A stretch of 43,944 nt of DNA, taken from NCBI GenBank assembly GCA_026400735.1, contig JAPLOL010000006.1:1-43944 (forward strand), in the 5' to 3' direction. Positions 1 to 9,306 of the stretch are shown here, piece after piece; position 1 is the stretch's first letter, and each line of letters opens with the position of its first letter. The notes under the pieces are model-generated. The model was not told the origin of the DNA. It saw only the letters and a list, made by a program, of their open reading frames with translations, and searched no databases. The stretch comes from Alphaproteobacteria bacterium (lineage in GTDB: Bacteria > Pseudomonadota > Alphaproteobacteria > Caulobacterales > Aquidulcibacteraceae). A program made the translations under genes and the position numbers.

Positions 1-1
1 G

Positions 2-43
2 ATCATCGCGGGCGTCGTGTCCTCACGCCTTGAGAGCATCTAA
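2..43 (+). CDS. C-terminal tail of an unidentified upstream gene (partial)
   Basis: Frame 2 of the window is open from the left edge for 13 codons and then stops at TAA (41-43), ending in residues IIAGVVSSRLESI. The tail is followed by a strong hairpin at 68-97, as expected at the end of a gene. It is far too short to identify, and a chance open stretch cannot be excluded. Confidence 0.3.
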   Translation: MIAGVVSSRLESI

Positions 44-67
44 ACGTCTGCACTGTTGACGCTTAAG

Positions 68-97
68 CATCCCTGCGCGCATGTGCGTGCAGGGATG
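68..97 (+). promoter_or_regulatory. Hairpin upstream of, and covering, the ribosome binding site of the FAD oxidase gene
   Basis: Bases 68-80 pair with 85-97: a 13-bp stem with one G-T wobble and a 4-base ATGT loop. The right arm contains AGGGA, the only plausible Shine-Dalgarno sequence for the ATG at 106. The hairpin could be a terminator for the gene ending at 43, although no T-run follows it, or a structure that hides the ribosome binding site. The pairing is directly visible; the function is inferred. Confidence 0.5.
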
Positions 98-105
98 TTG
101 CGTTG

Positions 106-1380
106 ATGCAGTGGAAGAATTGGTCAGGCAGCGTTAGCGCCACGCCGCAGCAGATTGCGCGGCCGAAGACCGAAACCGAACTGGCCGGGCTGGTGGCGCA
201 AGCACGCAAGGTGCGCGTCGTCGGCGCCGGCCATTCCTTTATGCCGCTCTGTGAAACCGACGGCACGCTACTCGCGCTCGATGCGCTTGAGGGCGAGATT
301 AGTTTCAACGCCGACAAGTCACGCGTCTGGGCGCCTGCCGGCTGGAGCTTGGCAAAGCTCACGGATGTCCTCTGGAAAGAGGGCGTCTCGATGATCAACC
401 AAGGCGACGTGAACCCGCAGGCGTTGGCTGGTGCGATCGGCACCGGCACGCATGGTACGGGTGCGGAGCTGGGTTCGATTTCAACGGCGGCGCGGGGCTT
501 TCGGCTGATGATGCCGGATGGGTCGATCGTTACGTGCAGCGAAACGGAGCGGGCAGATCTCTTTCAAGCAGCGCGGCTTTCACTTGGTCTGGTTGGTGTT
601 GCGACGCAGATCGAGATCGATGTGCTGCCGGCCTATCATCTCGAAGAGAAGGTCGAGACTTACACGCTTGAGGATGTTGAGGCACGCTGGGATGAACTCG
701 CGGCGAAGAACCGGCACGTTGAGTTCTTCGTGTTTCCGTACGGAAAGTACGTCGTTCTCAAAACGCTGAATCCGGCGCCTGCGGAAGGGCCGCTGAAGCA
801 CATGAATGACATCGACGATCGCGCCTTTCGCATGGTCTGCGATATTTGTTCTGTCGCGCCGTGGCTGACGCGGCGCTTGCAGCCGGTGATCGTCGGCGCG
901 GGTGTGCGCCAGCGGCGTGTGGGGCCGGCGTATCAAATCTTCCCGTCGGATCGCACGGTTCGGTTCGAGGAAATGGAATACGAGCTGCCGCGTGCGAACG
1001 GGTGGGCCGCACTAAAGGAAGCGATTGCGTGGATCCAAAAGCGCAAGCTGCCGGTGACGTTTCCCTTTGAGTTTCGCCTCACCGCTGCTGATGACATTTG
1101 GCTTTCGCCGTTCAACGCGACGCCCGGTGCTTCGATCTCCATGCACCAATATGCAAAGATGCCGTGGCGCGATCTATTCGCGCAGGCTGAGCCGATCTTT
1201 CGCGCGCACGGCGGGCGCCCACACTGGGCCAAGCGGCACACCCTGACTGCGCGCGACGTGGATGCGCTTTATCCAGACGCGGCCAAGTTCAAAGCCGTGC
1301 GCAATAGCGTCGATCCCGGCGCAAAGTTCGCGAATGCGCATCTGATGGACGTGTTTGCTATCGAGGAAGAACCAGCGTGA
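106..1380 (+). CDS. FAD-linked oxidase, D-arabinono-1,4-lactone oxidase / alditol oxidase family
   Basis: Flavoprotein of 424 aa. The N-terminal half is a PCMH-type FAD-binding domain: GAGHSF near residue 40 carries the histidine that in this family usually binds FAD covalently, and GTGTHGTG near residue 110 is the second nucleotide-binding signature. The C-terminal half matches the ALO domain and ends in a DPGAKFAN segment typical of sugar-lactone and alditol oxidases. Such enzymes oxidise an aldonolactone or polyol with O2 as acceptor; the substrate cannot be read from sequence. No signal peptide or membrane segment is visible, so it is probably cytosolic. ATG 106 is preferred over TTG 103 because of its spacing to AGGGA at 91-95. 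The stop overlaps the next start (GTGA), so the two genes are probably co-translated. Confidence 0.85.
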   Translation: MQWKNWSGSVSATPQQIARPKTETELAGLVAQARKVRVVGAGHSFMPLCETDGTLLALDALEGEISFNADKSRVWAPAGWSLAKLTDVLWKEGVSMINQGDVNPQALAGAIGTGTHGTGAELGSISTAARGFRLMMPDGSIVTCSETERADLFQAARLSLGLVGVATQIEIDVLPAYHLEEKVETYTLEDVEARWDELAAKNRHVEFFVFPYGKYVVLKTLNPAPAEGPLKHMNDIDDRAFRMVCDICSVAPWLTRRLQPVIVGAGVRQRRVGPAYQIFPSDRTVRFEEMEYELPRANGWAALKEAIAWIQKRKLPVTFPFEFRLTAADDIWLSPFNATPGASISMHQYAKMPWRDLFAQAEPIFRAHGGRPHWAKRHTLTARDVDALYPDAAKFKAVRNSVDPGAKFANAHLMDVFAIEEEPA

Positions 1381-2513
1381 GCGATATCGATCTACACAAG
1401 CACTTGATCGGCCAGCAAGGCTCGCGCCTCGCGCTCAATACACCCGTGCTGGTGATCGATCGCGACACGCTTCAGCGCAACATCGAAGCAATGGCCAAAT
1501 TCGCGCGCGAGAAAGGCATGGCGCTGCGCCCGCACGCGAAGACCCACAAGAGCGCCGACATCGCCAAGCTCCAGCTATCGGCGGGCGCCGTTGGCGTCTG
1601 CTGCGCGAAACTTGGTGAAGCGGAAGCGCTCGCCGAAGGCGGCGTGCAGAACATCCTGATCACGTCGCCGGTGGTCACACCGCAGGCGATCGCGCGTCTG
1701 ATTACGCTCAATGGCAAGATCAACCAACTGCGCGCGGTTGCTGACAATCCGGACAATGTCGATGCCCTCGCTGCCGCCGCGAAGGCAGCCGGAAAAGCGC
1801 TCGATGTGCTGGTGGACATAGATCCCGGCATCCGCCGCACCGGTGTCCCATCGGCTGAAGCGGCGGTGTCGTTGGCGCAACGCATCGCGGCGGCCGAAAC
1901 GCTACGCTTTGCAGGCGTGCAGTATTATTGCGGCGCGCAACAGCATATCGAGTCTTACGCCGATCGCCGCGCGGCCATTGCCGATCGCACTGAATATTTG
2001 CGCGGCGTCATCGAGGCGCTATCGCGCGCCGGCTACGCGCCAGAAGTCGTCACCGGCGGCGGCACCGGCACGCATCGTATCGACGCCGAGCTTGGTGTGC
2101 TCACTGAGCTGCAAGCAGGTTCGTATGTGTTTATGGACAAGCAATACAACGATTGCGACATCGACGGCGAAGGGCGCGCTGTGTTTGAAACTTCGCTGTT
2201 CGTGGACGCGCATGTGATCTCGGCCAACTCCGCTTCGATGGCGACGATCGATGCCGGCTTCAAAGCGCTTTCAACCGATGGCGGCTTGCCTGTCGTGATG
2301 GATGGCGCGCCCGCGGGCGCGATGTTCGTGTTTATGGGCGATGAGCACGGCGCGTTGATCGCGCCGGATCACGCATTCCGCATTGGCGATCACGTGAGTC
2401 TCGCGGTGCCGCATTGCGACCCCACAGTGAACCTCTACGAGGCATACCACGTCGTGCGCGATGGCGCATTGATCGATATATGGCCGGTGAGCGCGCGCGG
2501 CCGCTCGCGCTGA
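1377..2513 (+). CDS. DSD1-family PLP enzyme (D-threonine aldolase / D-serine dehydratase-like)
   Basis: A 378-aa fold-type III PLP enzyme with an alanine-racemase-like N-terminal barrel. RPHAKTHKS near residue 45 contains the Schiff-base lysine, and GGGTGTH near residue 225 is the phosphate-binding region. The C-terminal VPHCDP motif supplies the His/Cys pair that binds the divalent metal in D-threonine aldolase and eukaryotic-type D-serine dehydratase. The expected reaction is retro-aldol cleavage of D-3-hydroxy amino acids (glycine plus aldehyde) or dehydration of D-serine; the two cannot be told apart here. The GTG start overlaps the upstream stop by 4 bases, so it forms an operon with the FAD oxidase. 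Its stop codon directly abuts the stop codon of the convergent RND pump gene. Confidence 0.85.
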   Translation: MSDIDLHKHLIGQQGSRLALNTPVLVIDRDTLQRNIEAMAKFAREKGMALRPHAKTHKSADIAKLQLSAGAVGVCCAKLGEAEALAEGGVQNILITSPVVTPQAIARLITLNGKINQLRAVADNPDNVDALAAAAKAAGKALDVLVDIDPGIRRTGVPSAEAAVSLAQRIAAAETLRFAGVQYYCGAQQHIESYADRRAAIADRTEYLRGVIEALSRAGYAPEVVTGGGTGTHRIDAELGVLTELQAGSYVFMDKQYNDCDIDGEGRAVFETSLFVDAHVISANSASMATIDAGFKALSTDGGLPVVMDGAPAGAMFVFMGDEHGALIAPDHAFRIGDHVSLAVPHCDPTVNLYEAYHVVRDGALIDIWPVSARGRSR

Positions 2514-5500
2514 TTATTCAGCGGGCGTCCGCGCCGTCACTTCGTCGGTATGCGATGTCGGCTTCGGTAGAAAGCCCTGTACCCAGCGCTCAAGCCGATC
2601 GATCAGCACGAACATCGCAGGCACAAACACAAGCGACAATAGTGTCGAGAGCATCAGGCCGCCGATAACAGCCGCACCCATGCCTTGACGCAACGTGCCG
2701 TCAACGCCCCAGCCCGCGGCCGCTGGGATCATCCCGCCCGACATTGCAAACGTCGTCATGATGATTGGGCGTGCGCGCTTCATGCCGGCTTCCATCAACG
2801 CCGCGTTGCGGCTCATGCCGGCGTGCATGCGCTCAACCGCGAAGTCGACCAGGAGGATCGAGTTCTTGGTCACTAGTCCCATCAGCATGAGCAAGCCGAT
2901 GAAAGCGAAGAGAGAGAGCGGTTGATTTGCGATGATGAGGCCGAGGAACGCGCCGCCGAGCGAAAGCGGCAGGGCGGTCATGATCGTGATCGGCTGGAAG
3001 AAGTCGCGGAACAGCAGCACCAGCACGATATAAATAAGGATGATCCCCCACAGCATCGCGCTGCCGAAGCTCGCGGTCATTTCCGCGAAGTCTTCGGTTT
3101 GGCCGCCAGCCGCGAGGCGCGCGCCGGGGCCGCCTTTGGCTTCTTCAAGACCGAACACCTCTTGCTGGGCCACGCTGAGCTGCGTGCCGGGGCGTACGTT
3201 GGCGCCGACCGTCACCGCGCGCTCACGGTCGCGGCGTTCGATTGTGGCTTCGCCGAGTGAGAACTGCACGTCCGCCACTGCGTCGATACGGACGGGCGAG
3301 CCCAGCGATGATTGCACCGGCAGTGAGCGCAAAGCGTCGAGGTCGCTGCGCTGGTCAGGGCGAAGCGTGACCCGGATCGGGATTTGGCGGTCCGCGAGAT
3401 CGAACTTCGGCAGGTTCTGTTCGGCGTCGCCGCTCGTCGCGATCCGAATGGCCGAGGCGAGGGAAGCAGACGTCACGCCGAGGCGCGCCATGTCTTCCTG
3501 ACGCGGACGCACCTGAATTTCGGGACGCCGCAGCGCGGATGTGGAGCGCACGTCCGCGAGTGAGTCGAGATTGCCCATCGCGACGGCGAGCCGGTCCGCG
3601 GCCGCGTTCACGGCAGCCGGATCGGAGCCGACGAACTGCACGGTGATGTCAGAGCCGGACGAGCCGCCTTGGTCCTGCACAAACGCGGCGCGATAGTTTG
3701 GAAACTCCGAAAGGATCGGTCGCATCTCTTGCTGGATTGCGTACGCCGAGCGATTGCGTTCATCGCGTTGCGTGAGCTGGATGTACATATTTGCGTCCGG
3801 CGCGGAGCCGTCGGCGCCGTTCATTGATGTGAATACGCCGATGACTTCCGGATTTTCGCGAATTCGCGCGCTCATTCGCTGCAGCACGCGGTCAGCCTCA
3901 ATCACTGGCGTGCCTGGCGGGATTTCCACGCGCGCTTGGATCATGCCGTTGTCAAAGCGCGGGATAACGACCGATGGCACGGTGCTGGCCAGCATGATCG
4001 ATGCGACAAACACAGCAACGCCGATGCCAACTGTCTTCCATGGGCTGCGGATCGCCCAGCTTAGAGCGTCGTGGTACGCGTCGGTGAACACGCCGGGCTT
4101 GGCCTCAGCTTCGTGGCCTTCGTTCTTCAAGAAGAACGCCGCCATCATCGGCGTAATCAGGCGTGCAACCACGAGCGAGAAGAACGCCGCGAGAGCAACG
4201 GTAAGTCCGAACTCCTTGAAGAAGACGCCCATCCCGCCTTCCATGAAGCTGACGGGCAAGAACACAGCGATGATCGAGCCGGTCGTGGCGACGACGGCGA
4301 GACCGATTTCGTCCGCCGCTTCAAGCGCCGCCGCATAGGCGCTTTTTCCCATGCGCATGTGCCGGATGATGTTCTCGATTTCGACGATGGCGTCATCGAC
4401 AAGGACGCCGGTAACGAGCGCCAGCGCGATCAAGGTCACCATGTTGAGGGTGAAGCCGAGAAGTTCGATGCCGGCGAAGGTTGGGAAGATCGAAAGCGGG
4501 ATGGCGGCAGCGGCGATGAGCGTCGCGCGCCAGTCGCGGAGGATCAGGAATACGACCAAGCACGCAAGCAGGGCGCCTTCGATCAGCGCTTCAATCGAAC
4601 TCTCGTGCATGCCGCGGATGAATTGGACGGTCGACGCGATCTCGGTGATGTGGATCTGCGGGCGAGCTTCTTCGATCTGACGGATCCGCGCGTCCATGCG
4701 GTCGAACACTTGCACCTCAGAAGCGCCGCGCGAGCGCTGCACCATGAAGCCCACGACCGGCTGGCCGTTGTAGCGCGAGATCGAGTTCAGATCGCTGGAG
4801 CTATCGGTGACGGTGCCCAGGTCGGCAAGGCGCACCGTTTCACCGTTGGCCGCCGTGACGCGGAGGTTTTCGAGCTCTTGAACCGATTGCGCGCCGCCGA
4901 GCGTGCGGATCGATTGCGCTTGGCCTGCGACCTGAGCTTGGCCGCCTGGAAGGTCGGCGTTTATCGAACGCAATTGCGCACTCACGCGGTCGGCGGAGAC
5001 GCCGTATGCGAGCATGCGCGCGGGATCGAGCTCAACGCGGATTTCACGGCTAACCCCGCCCAGGCGCGTGACGGCGCTAACGCCCGACACGGCGAGCAAT
5101 TCGCGCTGCAGGTCGTTGTCGATGAACCAGGAAATATCCTGAGGCGTCATGCCTTCGCCTTCGACGGCGTAATAGCCAATCGGCTGGCTAGCAGCATCGA
5201 TGCGTTGGACGACAGGTTCAGTGATGTCGGCTGGAAGGTCGGCACGAATACGTTGGATCGCGTCGCGCGCGTCATCGACAGCGCGGCCGAGATCGCCGTC
5301 GCTCTCCATCTCGACCATCGTTTGCGAAACGCCCGGCGAGATCGTCGACGTGATCCGTTTCACGCCTTCAACAGATGTCAGCGCAGCTTCAATGCGCTGC
5401 GTGATCTGTGTTTCCATCTCCGCAGGCGCGGCGCCGGGTTGTGCGACGACGACGGTGAAGCCGCCGAAGTCAACGTTCGGCAGCTGGTTGATCGGCAGGC

Positions 5501-5597
5501 GTCCGTAGGCGGTCCAGCCGGCGAACAACAATGCAAGAATGAGAAGGATCGGCGGGATCGGATTGCGGATCGCGCCGGCTGAAATATTCCATGCCAT
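2514..5597 (-). CDS. RND efflux pump, inner-membrane permease (HAE1/AcrB-like)
   Basis: A 1027-aa proton-driven drug exporter of the RND superfamily. It shows the AcrB layout: a TM helix near the N-terminus, a large periplasmic loop, a block of TM helices (about 335-560), a second periplasmic loop and a C-terminal TM block (about 860-1010). TM4 carries GVLVDDAIVEIENI, in which the two adjacent aspartates form the proton relay. The substrate range cannot be predicted. It is the last gene of a minus-strand operon: 6 bases separate it from the adaptor, and a TetR regulator lies upstream. The outer-membrane partner is encoded divergently at 7770. A long open frame on the opposite strand is only its shadow. 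Confidence 0.93.
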   Translation of the reverse strand: MAWNISAGAIRNPIPPILLILALLFAGWTAYGRLPINQLPNVDFGGFTVVVAQPGAAPAEMETQITQRIEAALTSVEGVKRITSTISPGVSQTMVEMESDGDLGRAVDDARDAIQRIRADLPADITEPVVQRIDAASQPIGYYAVEGEGMTPQDISWFIDNDLQRELLAVSGVSAVTRLGGVSREIRVELDPARMLAYGVSADRVSAQLRSINADLPGGQAQVAGQAQSIRTLGGAQSVQELENLRVTAANGETVRLADLGTVTDSSSDLNSISRYNGQPVVGFMVQRSRGASEVQVFDRMDARIRQIEEARPQIHITEIASTVQFIRGMHESSIEALIEGALLACLVVFLILRDWRATLIAAAAIPLSIFPTFAGIELLGFTLNMVTLIALALVTGVLVDDAIVEIENIIRHMRMGKSAYAAALEAADEIGLAVVATTGSIIAVFLPVSFMEGGMGVFFKEFGLTVALAAFFSLVVARLITPMMAAFFLKNEGHEAEAKPGVFTDAYHDALSWAIRSPWKTVGIGVAVFVASIMLASTVPSVVIPRFDNGMIQARVEIPPGTPVIEADRVLQRMSARIRENPEVIGVFTSMNGADGSAPDANMYIQLTQRDERNRSAYAIQQEMRPILSEFPNYRAAFVQDQGGSSGSDITVQFVGSDPAAVNAAADRLAVAMGNLDSLADVRSTSALRRPEIQVRPRQEDMARLGVTSASLASAIRIATSGDAEQNLPKFDLADRQIPIRVTLRPDQRSDLDALRSLPVQSSLGSPVRIDAVADVQFSLGEATIERRDRERAVTVGANVRPGTQLSVAQQEVFGLEEAKGGPGARLAAGGQTEDFAEMTASFGSAMLWGIILIYIVLVLLFRDFFQPITIMTALPLSLGGAFLGLIIANQPLSLFAFIGLLMLMGLVTKNSILLVDFAVERMHAGMSRNAALMEAGMKRARPIIMTTFAMSGGMIPAAAGWGVDGTLRQGMGAAVIGGLMLSTLLSLVFVPAMFVLIDRLERWVQGFLPKPTSHTDEVTARTPAE

Positions 5598-5603
5598 GAG
5601 CGA

Positions 5604-6983
5604 CTAGCCTTCTCGTCCGCGAATGCCTTCGGAAGGCGCGTTCTGTGTGGCCGCAGGCTGTTGAGGCGCGGGCGCTCGTGTCTGCAGGATTCGAACCGTT
5701 TCGCCTTCCTGCAGGAACGCTGCGCCGGAGCCGACGATGCGCTGCCCGATCTGCAGGCCGGAGACGACTTCAACGTTGTCGCCGTCGCGTCCGCCAAGCT
5801 GCACGTTCTGACGGTTGACCGGATAGGTTGGCTCGGGCGCGACTTCTTCAGCGCCGCGTTGACGACGGTTGTTGCGCTCGTCGGCCGTGACGGGCGCCGC
5901 GTTCGGCGAAACGACGTAGACATAAGCTTGACCGCTCTCGTAGAGCACCGAACTCTGCGGCACGGCGATCACGTCACGTGGCGGCAGATTGGCCTGACCG
6001 CGCAGATACATGCCGGCGCGTACGCGCGAGCCTGACGGCAGCGAAAACAATGCTTCACCCGTACGCGTGCGGCTGTCGATCGATGCGGGCGGGCGGCGAA
6101 GCGAGCCTTCCACGGTCGAGCCGTCGACAAGCGAGAACGTTGCGCGTTGGCCGTTCTGCAATGCGAGCGCGTCGGCTTCAGCAACTTGCGCTGAAACTTC
6201 AAGGCGATTGTCCGCCGCGATCCGGAACAGCACCTGGCCCTCGACGGCCGCGCCAAGCTGGGCGTTGCGATCGATCACGAGGCCCGATGCCGGCGCGCGA
6301 ACGTAGCCGCCGCCTAGGCGTGCATTCACTTCCGCAAGCTGCGCGCGCGAGGCGGCCAAGCGCGCGTCTGCTGCAACGGCCGCTGCATGGCGCTGCTCGA
6401 TTGCTTCAGTGGAAAGGGCGCCAGAGTCACGGATCGATTCAGCGCGCTCGTATTCGCCGCGCGCACGGACAGCTGAGGATTCCGCTTCAGCTACGTTCGC
6501 CTGCGCTGCGCGGGTTTGCGCATTGGCCAGCGCGTTGTCGAGGCGCGCCATTGCCTGGCCTTGACGCACGAAGTCGCCTTCGTCGACGAGGATCTGCAGG
6601 ATACGCACACCGCTTGCTTGCGCCGTCACTTGAATGTCGCGCACCGGGCGCGCTTCGCCGTTCAGCGAAACTTCCGTTTGAAACGTGTGTGTCGCCACCG
6701 GTATGACGCTGATTGCTTGCGCCGTTGAAGGCGGCGCTTGGATGTTGTCGTCGCCGCCGATGCGGCTGGTGACGAACAACACGGCGATCACGGCGGCGAT
6801 TGCGCCGCCGGTCATCCACAAAATCTTGGTGCGGCGCTTGCCTTCATCCGGTGCGTCCGTCGCGCGGTCCCACACGCGCTTGCCGGCGTCGCGCGCTGTG
6901 CGAAGCGCTTTGCCGCTCGCGTCCTTCGCGCGCTTGAAAAGGCCCTCGGGGCGTTCGAGCTGGGGGAGGTCTGGCTTGTTCAT
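5604..6983 (-). CDS. RND efflux periplasmic adaptor subunit (membrane fusion protein)
   Basis: A 459-aa adaptor linking the RND permease to the outer-membrane channel. A cytoplasmic N-terminal stretch of about 50 residues precedes a single TM anchor (about 53-70, GGAIAAVIAVLFV). Next come the lipoyl/biotinyl half-motif (VDEGDFVRQGQAMARLD), an alpha-helical hairpin rich in Ala/Arg/Glu (about 145-215), the second lipoyl half (YVRAPASGLV) and a beta-barrel. The cytoplasmic extension is longer than in AcrA, which is a lipoprotein; here the anchor is a TM helix. The ATG overlaps the tetR stop by 4 bases, indicating translational coupling. The tail after about residue 370 is Pro/Gln/Ala rich. Confidence 0.92.
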   Translation of the reverse strand: MNKPDLPQLERPEGLFKRAKDASGKALRTARDAGKRVWDRATDAPDEGKRRTKILWMTGGAIAAVIAVLFVTSRIGGDDNIQAPPSTAQAISVIPVATHTFQTEVSLNGEARPVRDIQVTAQASGVRILQILVDEGDFVRQGQAMARLDNALANAQTRAAQANVAEAESSAVRARGEYERAESIRDSGALSTEAIEQRHAAAVAADARLAASRAQLAEVNARLGGGYVRAPASGLVIDRNAQLGAAVEGQVLFRIAADNRLEVSAQVAEADALALQNGQRATFSLVDGSTVEGSLRRPPASIDSRTRTGEALFSLPSGSRVRAGMYLRGQANLPPRDVIAVPQSSVLYESGQAYVYVVSPNAAPVTADERNNRRQRGAEEVAPEPTYPVNRQNVQLGGRDGDNVEVVSGLQIGQRIVGSGAAFLQEGETVRILQTRAPAPQQPAATQNAPSEGIRGREG

Positions 6984-7639
6984 GGGCGTGGCTCAAGATA
7001 GCGCTCGGCGAGCGCACGGAATTGACTGATGGCCTCATCGGCATCGGTTTCGCGGCAAAACGCGCGCCTGAGACCTATGCCTTCCAAGGCTCCAAACAAG
7101 GTGTTGGTGGCGATTTCGGGGTCGAGTGTTGCGTCGATCTCACCGCGCGTTTGCGCGTGTCTGAACGCCTGCATGAAGATTTGGACACTTGATTGATCGG
7201 TGCAGCGCAGCGACGCCGACACAGCATCGTCACGAATGGCCTCCGAGAGGATGTCTGCAATGAGAGCGCCGTCGCCGTCCGCAAACTTGTCGAAGAAGCC
7301 ACGGGCCGAAAGGCATATCGCCTCGATGAAGCCATGCTGGTCGGCGGCGCGTTTGAACGCCTCATCGTTCTCGCCGCGCTTATCCTCGGCGATGGCGCCA
7401 ATGATGTCGGCCTTGCTGGAGAAGTAGCGGTAGAGGGCGCCAGCGCTGATGCCGGCCTCGGCGCAGATCTCGGCCATCGTCGCCTGGTGGAAGCCCCGAC
7501 GGCGGAAGCAGGCGATGGCCGCGTCCATAATCTGACGCCGCCGGCGCTCGGCCAGTTCGGGATCGGCTAGACGGGCCAAAAAGGGGTCCCCAGATCGTTG
7601 GTTGCCGGAAACGGCTTGCGCCGCGTTGCTGCGACGCAT
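6980..7639 (-). CDS. TetR/AcrR-family repressor of the RND efflux operon
   Basis: A 219-aa one-component regulator. The N-terminal helix-turn-helix (about residues 35-80) reads RRQIMDAAIACFRRRGF then ATMAEICAEAGISAGALYRYFSSK, the classic TetR signature. The C-terminal ligand domain resembles the TetR_C_6 type (BetI/AcrR-like). It is first in the operon with the adaptor and pump and overlaps the adaptor by 4 bases. A perfect 6+6 inverted repeat (7644-7657) sits 4 bases before its start codon, which strongly suggests autoregulation and control of the divergent outer-membrane factor gene. Ligand unknown. Confidence 0.9.
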   Translation of the reverse strand: MRRSNAAQAVSGNQRSGDPFLARLADPELAERRRRQIMDAAIACFRRRGFHQATMAEICAEAGISAGALYRYFSSKADIIGAIAEDKRGENDEAFKRAADQHGFIEAICLSARGFFDKFADGDGALIADILSEAIRDDAVSASLRCTDQSSVQIFMQAFRHAQTRGEIDATLDPEIATNTLFGALEGIGLRRAFCRETDADEAISQFRALAERYLEPRP

Positions 7640-7643
7640 ATAA

Positions 7644-7657
7644 AACGAATGTTCGTT
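7644..7657. promoter_or_regulatory. Probable TetR operator between efflux operon and outer-membrane factor gene
   Basis: AACGAA-TG-TTCGTT is an inverted repeat with perfect 6-base arms and a 2-base centre. It lies in the roughly 130-bp divergent gap between tetR (start 7639) and the outer-membrane factor (start 7770). Its position and symmetry suit a TetR-family dimer that would control both directions. I could not place convincing -35/-10 boxes. Confidence 0.6.
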
Positions 7658-7769
7658 CTTTAAATGTTAAGCCTGGACGGCGTCAAGCTGAAAACCCAAA
7701 TGGCTCGCGCGGACTGAGTATCTCAGGCCACGCTTTCCAGACGCCTAAGTGCTTGAGGAGCAATCGGGA

Positions 7770-9209
7770 ATGACTGCAGTCGGAAACCTCATCCGGGGTG
7801 TTGCGCTGGCTGGCGCGCTGACCTCGGCCGCCGGCTGCGTGACCATGCCCAGCGAGCGCGCCGAAGCGCCGCCGCTGCCGTCGGTGTGGCGCGACGCCCC
7901 TCAGGGCGCGGAACTGCCGGTCACCGACTGGTGGCAAGGTTTCAACGATCCGGCTCTGAACCAATTGGTCACCGAGGCGCTATCGGAGGGACCGAGCGTT
8001 CAACTGGCCGTTTCGCGCGTCCGCGAAGCGCGCGCTCTCTCATACTCAACCATCGCGCAATTCCTGCCCCAGCTCACCGCGACGGGCAGTGGCCAGTACC
8101 AGCGCTTCGTCGAGGGACCAGTGCCGGTTGGCGTCGATCGTGAATCGATGAGCGGATCGTACGGCGCGCAAGTCTCATGGGAATTGCCGCTGTTTTCGAT
8201 TGGCGCGACCAGCGTAGGCGCGCGCGCCAATTCTCAAAGCGCCTTGGCTGATTTGCGCGGTGCGCGTGTGACGCTCGCGGCTGATGTCGCGCAGGCCTAC
8301 GTCGATCTGCGCGCCGCTCAAGCAAGCCGCGCAGCGCTGCAGCGCTCAGTAGAAACATCAGACGAACTGGCGCGCATCTTGGCGACAAGCGCGGGCGCCG
8401 GGATTGCTTCGGAAGCGGACGCGGCGGATGCGCGTCGTCTCGCTGAGAGCACGCGTACGCGTCTTCCTGGTTTGATCATTGAAGAGCGGCGCGCTGAAAA
8501 CGTGCTTGCAGTGCTGCGCGGGCGCGCCCCTGGCACGGAAGATGCGCAAACGCTAACCGCTTTGAACGCAGAAAATGCGCCGGTGCCGCATCTTGAGCTG
8601 ACTTCAGCCCCAGCCGCGCCCGCGGATCTGCTTCGTTTGCGGCCAGACGTAGCGCGCGCTGAAGCGCAGACTCTCATCGCCGCTGCACAGCTCGGCGCCG
8701 CGCGCGCTGACCTTTTGCCGCGCATCAATCTTACTGGCGCGATCAACGTGACCGATGCATTGATCGGCAACCCTAGTGGCGCTGGTCTCACGCTGGCGAC
8801 GGGCACGCCGCTGATTTCGATGCCGTTGTTCGACTGGGGTCAGCGCTTCGCTGTCTCCCGTCAGCGCGACGCGCAGTTTGATCAATCGTTGATCCAGTAT
8901 CGCCAAACGGTGACGCAAGCGATTGCTGAAGGATCCAATGCGCTGGTCGCGCTCGATCAAGGCCGTCTGCGCTTGAATTCTGCGCGTGCTGCGGAAGACG
9001 CCGCCACCACCGCTACACGTGGCTCTCGTGCCGCGTATGAGGCTGGCATCCAGAGCTTGGCTGATCGCTTGCGTTCGGAACAACAGCTCATCGATGCGAG
9101 CCTCACGCGCATCACGGCCGAGCAACAAGCTGCCGCCGCCGCAATCGCCACGTACCGCGCGTTCGGCGGTGGGCCGGCGGTTGCGCCTGAAGTCGTTCGC
9201 CGCCGCTAG
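7770..9209 (+). CDS. Efflux outer-membrane factor lipoprotein (NodT/OprM family)
   Basis: A 479-aa TolC-like channel subunit. The start is set at ATG 7770 because GAGGAG lies about 10 bases upstream; a GTG at 7749 would place extra residues before the signal peptide. The N-terminus is a lipoprotein signal (about 22 residues, SAAGC lipobox, Cys23). Two internally homologous OEP domains follow (about 60-250 and 270-460), with coiled-coil helices rich in Ala/Arg/Gln and the RPDVARAEAQ motif characteristic of the family. It would complete the tripartite pump encoded divergently. A putative operator in the shared promoter region suggests common control. Confidence 0.92.
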   Translation: MTAVGNLIRGVALAGALTSAAGCVTMPSERAEAPPLPSVWRDAPQGAELPVTDWWQGFNDPALNQLVTEALSEGPSVQLAVSRVREARALSYSTIAQFLPQLTATGSGQYQRFVEGPVPVGVDRESMSGSYGAQVSWELPLFSIGATSVGARANSQSALADLRGARVTLAADVAQAYVDLRAAQASRAALQRSVETSDELARILATSAGAGIASEADAADARRLAESTRTRLPGLIIEERRAENVLAVLRGRAPGTEDAQTLTALNAENAPVPHLELTSAPAAPADLLRLRPDVARAEAQTLIAAAQLGAARADLLPRINLTGAINVTDALIGNPSGAGLTLATGTPLISMPLFDWGQRFAVSRQRDAQFDQSLIQYRQTVTQAIAEGSNALVALDQGRLRLNSARAAEDAATTATRGSRAAYEAGIQSLADRLRSEQQLIDASLTRITAEQQAAAAAIATYRAFGGGPAVAPEVVRRR

Positions 9210-9306
9210 CCGATCATTCCACGTCATTCGTCGCACGCGTCCGCGAAAAGGCTGGACACGTGCGCGTGCGTGCGCTGCCTAGGCCGACAGGTCAGGGGAG
9301 CGGGAA

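Noticed and set aside
4071-5582. 503-codon open frame on the plus strand inside the RND pump gene
   Set aside because: It is antisense to a clearly recognisable AcrB-like protein, has an odd His/Arg/Asp-rich composition and no family motifs. It is a high-GC shadow frame.
9210-9306. Possible terminator (CACGCGTCC / GGACACGTG) after the outer-membrane factor gene
   Set aside because: One mismatch, a long loop and no T-run; too weak to list as a terminator.
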